Below are positions 62,064 through 64,000 of a DNA stretch of 64,000 nt, piece after piece; within the stretch, counting starts at the first letter, position 1; every line of letters begins with the position of its first letter. The position numbers and the translations under genes are program-made. Source of the DNA: Macrosoma leucophasiata (lineage: Eukaryota; Arthropoda; Insecta; Lepidoptera; Hedylidae). Below the pieces are notes generated by a model, which did not search any database, was not told where the DNA came from, and saw nothing but the letters and a program-made list of their open reading frames with translations. The stretch spans positions 20,634,501 to 20,698,500 of the forward strand of contig JAWQUS010000027.1 in assembly GCA_036365455.1 (NCBI GenBank), read 5' to 3'.

Positions 62064-62183
62064 TAAGCCTGGGTTGCACCAAGGTATTTGTTAAAGTTAA
62101 AGTTACTGTAATATTTCACATCCTTCTCTACCAGATTTCTTTGAGTCAGAGAAGGACATAACTAACTTTACTACCCAGGCTTA
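62064..62183. mobile_element. Small MITE-like element with AAGCCTGGGT ends
   Basis: AAGCCTGGGT and ACCCAGGCTT are exact inverse ends about 100 bases apart. Inside, GTTGCACCAAGGTATTTGTT, AAAGTTAAAGTTACTGTAAT is related to 44655-44710 (GGTTGCACCAAAATGTTTGT). The inner words CCTTCTCTACCAG and CAGAGAAGGA also pair. The target duplication is unclear. Confidence 0.55.
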
Positions 62184-63090
62184 AACGTTCTTGCACATCT
62201 ATATTCAAGCTCTGTAATGACCATATTTAAGGCAAAAAGAAAAACTACTCTATTCTGGCGTACGTGGAATTTTGCTATTTTCTAAGAAGTTCCCAGTTCC
62301 ACCTTCGAAGGAAGGCAATGTTCATTTAAGAATATAAAATATTTTCTTTATTGATTAACAGATTATTGTTTTTTAAATTATTTATACTCAAATAAGAATA
62401 ACCATAATAACGTTTAATCACTGATAAAAAAACAATGTTAAATGCATTTTGTTAATTTTAACATCACATCTTCAAGCGTCTACTTTTATGGTACTGACTG
62501 TACCAAAGTACAGTTACAAGTAAGACTTTCAAGAAACGTTGAACGCCTGAGGCGTAGCAGTGACGCAACCGTAATGACCATTCATAGTACAACGACGTAG
62601 AGTACAAAGACCTCTGAAGTGGTAATTTTTTAAAGTGTTACCTTGAGTTGCTGTCGCTCAATTGCTGAGACACTTAACAGATCTAATAAACAAATAACAG
62701 AAGAAAAAAGCGGACTTGCCCATGAAGGCTTCCGTAGTTGAAAATTCGCATTGGAAAAAGATCCATCGAAGTCGAAATCGAATACAAGATTTCGCTCTCC
62801 GCAACGTCCTAAGCCGGACCCGCATGGGTCACCCTTAGGTAGTTGCGCTAACTTTTTGTTTAGGCTGGACCGCCTTCTGCGCTCGCCGATTACCCGGTGA
62901 AGTAGACTAGTGTCATCTCGAGACAAGCCGCCAACAGAAAGCCCGAAAAAAAAAAAAACAAAAACAAGATTTCAGCAGGACACAAGAAAGTCGATGCGTC
63001 GAAAATGTACAAGCACGTAATTAAGGAACCATGCACTGTAATTTGACGACAACACTGTAGCAGCGAACATTACCAATTACCATTTTTAAA
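62184..63090. other. Unassigned interval
   Basis: About 900 bases. 62640-62940 is GC-richer (GCGGACTTGCCCATGAAGG, CTAAGCCGGACCCGCATGGG, GACCGCCTTCTGCGCTCGCC) and has a 98-codon minus-strand frame without a recognised domain. It could be an unrecognised retroelement piece. Confidence 0.3.
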
Positions 63091-63109
63091 TATAATATTA
63101 TTTTATTCG

Positions 63110-63240
63110 TTTACTACGTAGCCGACGTAGTAGCTGTAGCTGTTTATCGCCTCTACGCGTTGCTACAACGCCTACGAAACACGACAGCTACGTGCTACGA
63201 AAAGTTTTCGCAGTTTCGCTACAAAATTCTTATCCATGGG
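63110..63240. repeat. CTACG-rich stretch
   Basis: Repeated words CTACG, GCTACG and GTAGC (TACTACGTAGCCGACGTAGT is a palindrome) over 130 bases. Similar words occur near 53930-53990. The stretch is low-complexity, possibly the edge of a dispersed element. Confidence 0.45.
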
Positions 63241-63484
63241 TGATTCCTCAGCTTGCCGTAAATATTTACAAGTAACACATACGATTTTAAGGTAGAAATT
63301 AAATTTGCGGATTTTCTCCCGTATACAACACTCCCAAACTTCTTCCTATACCAGATGTTTCGGTCGCTTTCAAGCTACCGTGGGCAGACTGCGAAAACTT
63401 TATACGACTACATTGCAACCTATGGCAACCAAAAAACATTATGTTAACAAAATCGTAGAATCCGGTTGTATGTTACAGGTCTTA

Positions 63485-63545
63485 TCTATCATCATTACTA
63501 CTTCGGCCGATAGTCCACTACTGGGACAAAAGCCTGCCCCAAGGA
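63485..63545 (-). repeat. RTE-type LINE tail scrap
   Basis: CATCATTACTACTTCGGCCG, ATAGTCCACTACTGGGACAA, AAGCCTGCCCCAAGG is the reverse of an RTE-like 3' tail (GCCCAGCAGTGGGAC type). Confidence 0.6.
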
Positions 63546-63682
63546 TGCCCACAACAGTTGACATAAAATTAAAATTCCAATAATGCTTCAATACAAATGG
63601 AGAAGTCTCCTTGTAATACTACCATACTTATGGTTTCTTAGTATAATGACATTTATTATAATTTAATTTTTTTTTAATGTTT

Positions 63683-63845
63683 TCATTACATAAAAAAGTG
63701 GCAAATAAGCTTGCAGTTCACATTGATGTTAAGTGATGACTGTAGCCTATAGACACCCACACAAAGATCAGAGGTAAAAAATGCAGATGCGTTACCTTTT
63801 GAGGCCTAAAGTGTTATGCCTCTGTGCCGGTAATTACACTTAATA
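63683..63845 (-). mobile_element. Family-A repeat, 3' part
   Basis: TACATAAAAAAGTGGCAAAT, AAGCTTGCAGTTCACATTGA, CTATAGACACCCACACAAAG, GCCTCTGTGCCGGTAATTAC. Truncated at about 63845. The remaining 155 bases to the end of the window show no feature. Confidence 0.7.
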
Positions 63846-64000
63846 CAACTAATGATGAGATTGATTATGAGATTGAATATATTCCGCTTCACGCCACACA
63901 CAGCGCAGCAAGGCATGGCATGCGCTTTACAGTCAACAGCGGGGTGAATATTCATTCAGACGTGCTGGGCTGCGTCAAGCACAGTATCATTACACGCACG

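Noticed and set aside
62630..62926. A 98-codon minus-strand frame in a GC-richer block
   Set aside because: Low-complexity residues (FDFDFDGS) and no domain; it could be a retroelement piece, but nothing proves it.

Overview
The window is AT-rich eukaryotic, transposon-dense intergenic DNA, most likely from a moth or butterfly (Lepidoptera). The grounds are its CR1-like, jockey-like, RTE-like and R4/Dong-like LINEs, its abundant tRNA-like SINEs, and several repeat styles common in lepidopteran genomes; the species cannot be named from sequence alone. No complete host protein gene can be supported. Nearly all protein-like sequence is decayed retrotransposon. The one non-repeat coding candidate is a minus-strand exon with a signal peptide at 46695-47035, ending exactly at a splice-donor-like site.

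Layout. 5-4543 and 8335-12677 are two highly similar direct copies of one segment. Each carries a hAT-like nonautonomous transposon (8-bp target duplication GTTTGGAC) with a 5'-truncated LINE inside it. Between them (4544-8334) lie three diverged direct repeats, two family-A repeats and a tRNA-like SINE head. 12678-17630 is mixed repeats. 17634-19480 holds a 5S-rRNA-derived SINE beside an R4/Dong-like LINE 3' half. 19800-28980 is a patchwork of short elements, including a jockey-like reverse transcriptase fragment with a foldback MITE inside. 29528 to about 34300 is an almost complete minus-strand CR1-like LINE (ORF1, endonuclease, reverse transcriptase, C-terminal tail, 3' end), broken by frameshifts and by a 330-bp insertion with a perfect 14-bp target duplication. 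34598-39690 has MITEs, a second 5S-derived SINE and RTE fragments. 39880-41660 is a tandem array of about 435-bp units. 41739-57650 is rich in a tRNA-derived SINE (SINE-B), family-A copies and 3' ends of another LINE (LINE-K). 58000-64000 has a minisatellite, a 53-bp perfect inverted repeat, tRNA-like SINEs and more fragments.

How the elements relate. Three short-element families each end in a 3' tail resembling a different LINE in the same window: SINE-B with LINE-K, the 5S-derived SINE with RTE-type LINEs, and family A with the jockey-like LINE-J. This suggests three parallel partnerships in which a short element borrows a LINE's machinery. A second theme is perfect or near-perfect inverted duplications. 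In two cases (12546-12577 and 27130-27174) the sister copy of the same repeat lacks the second arm, which fits template switching during replication. Family boundaries, clade names and partnerships are read by eye from one window and would need consensus building from the whole genome.
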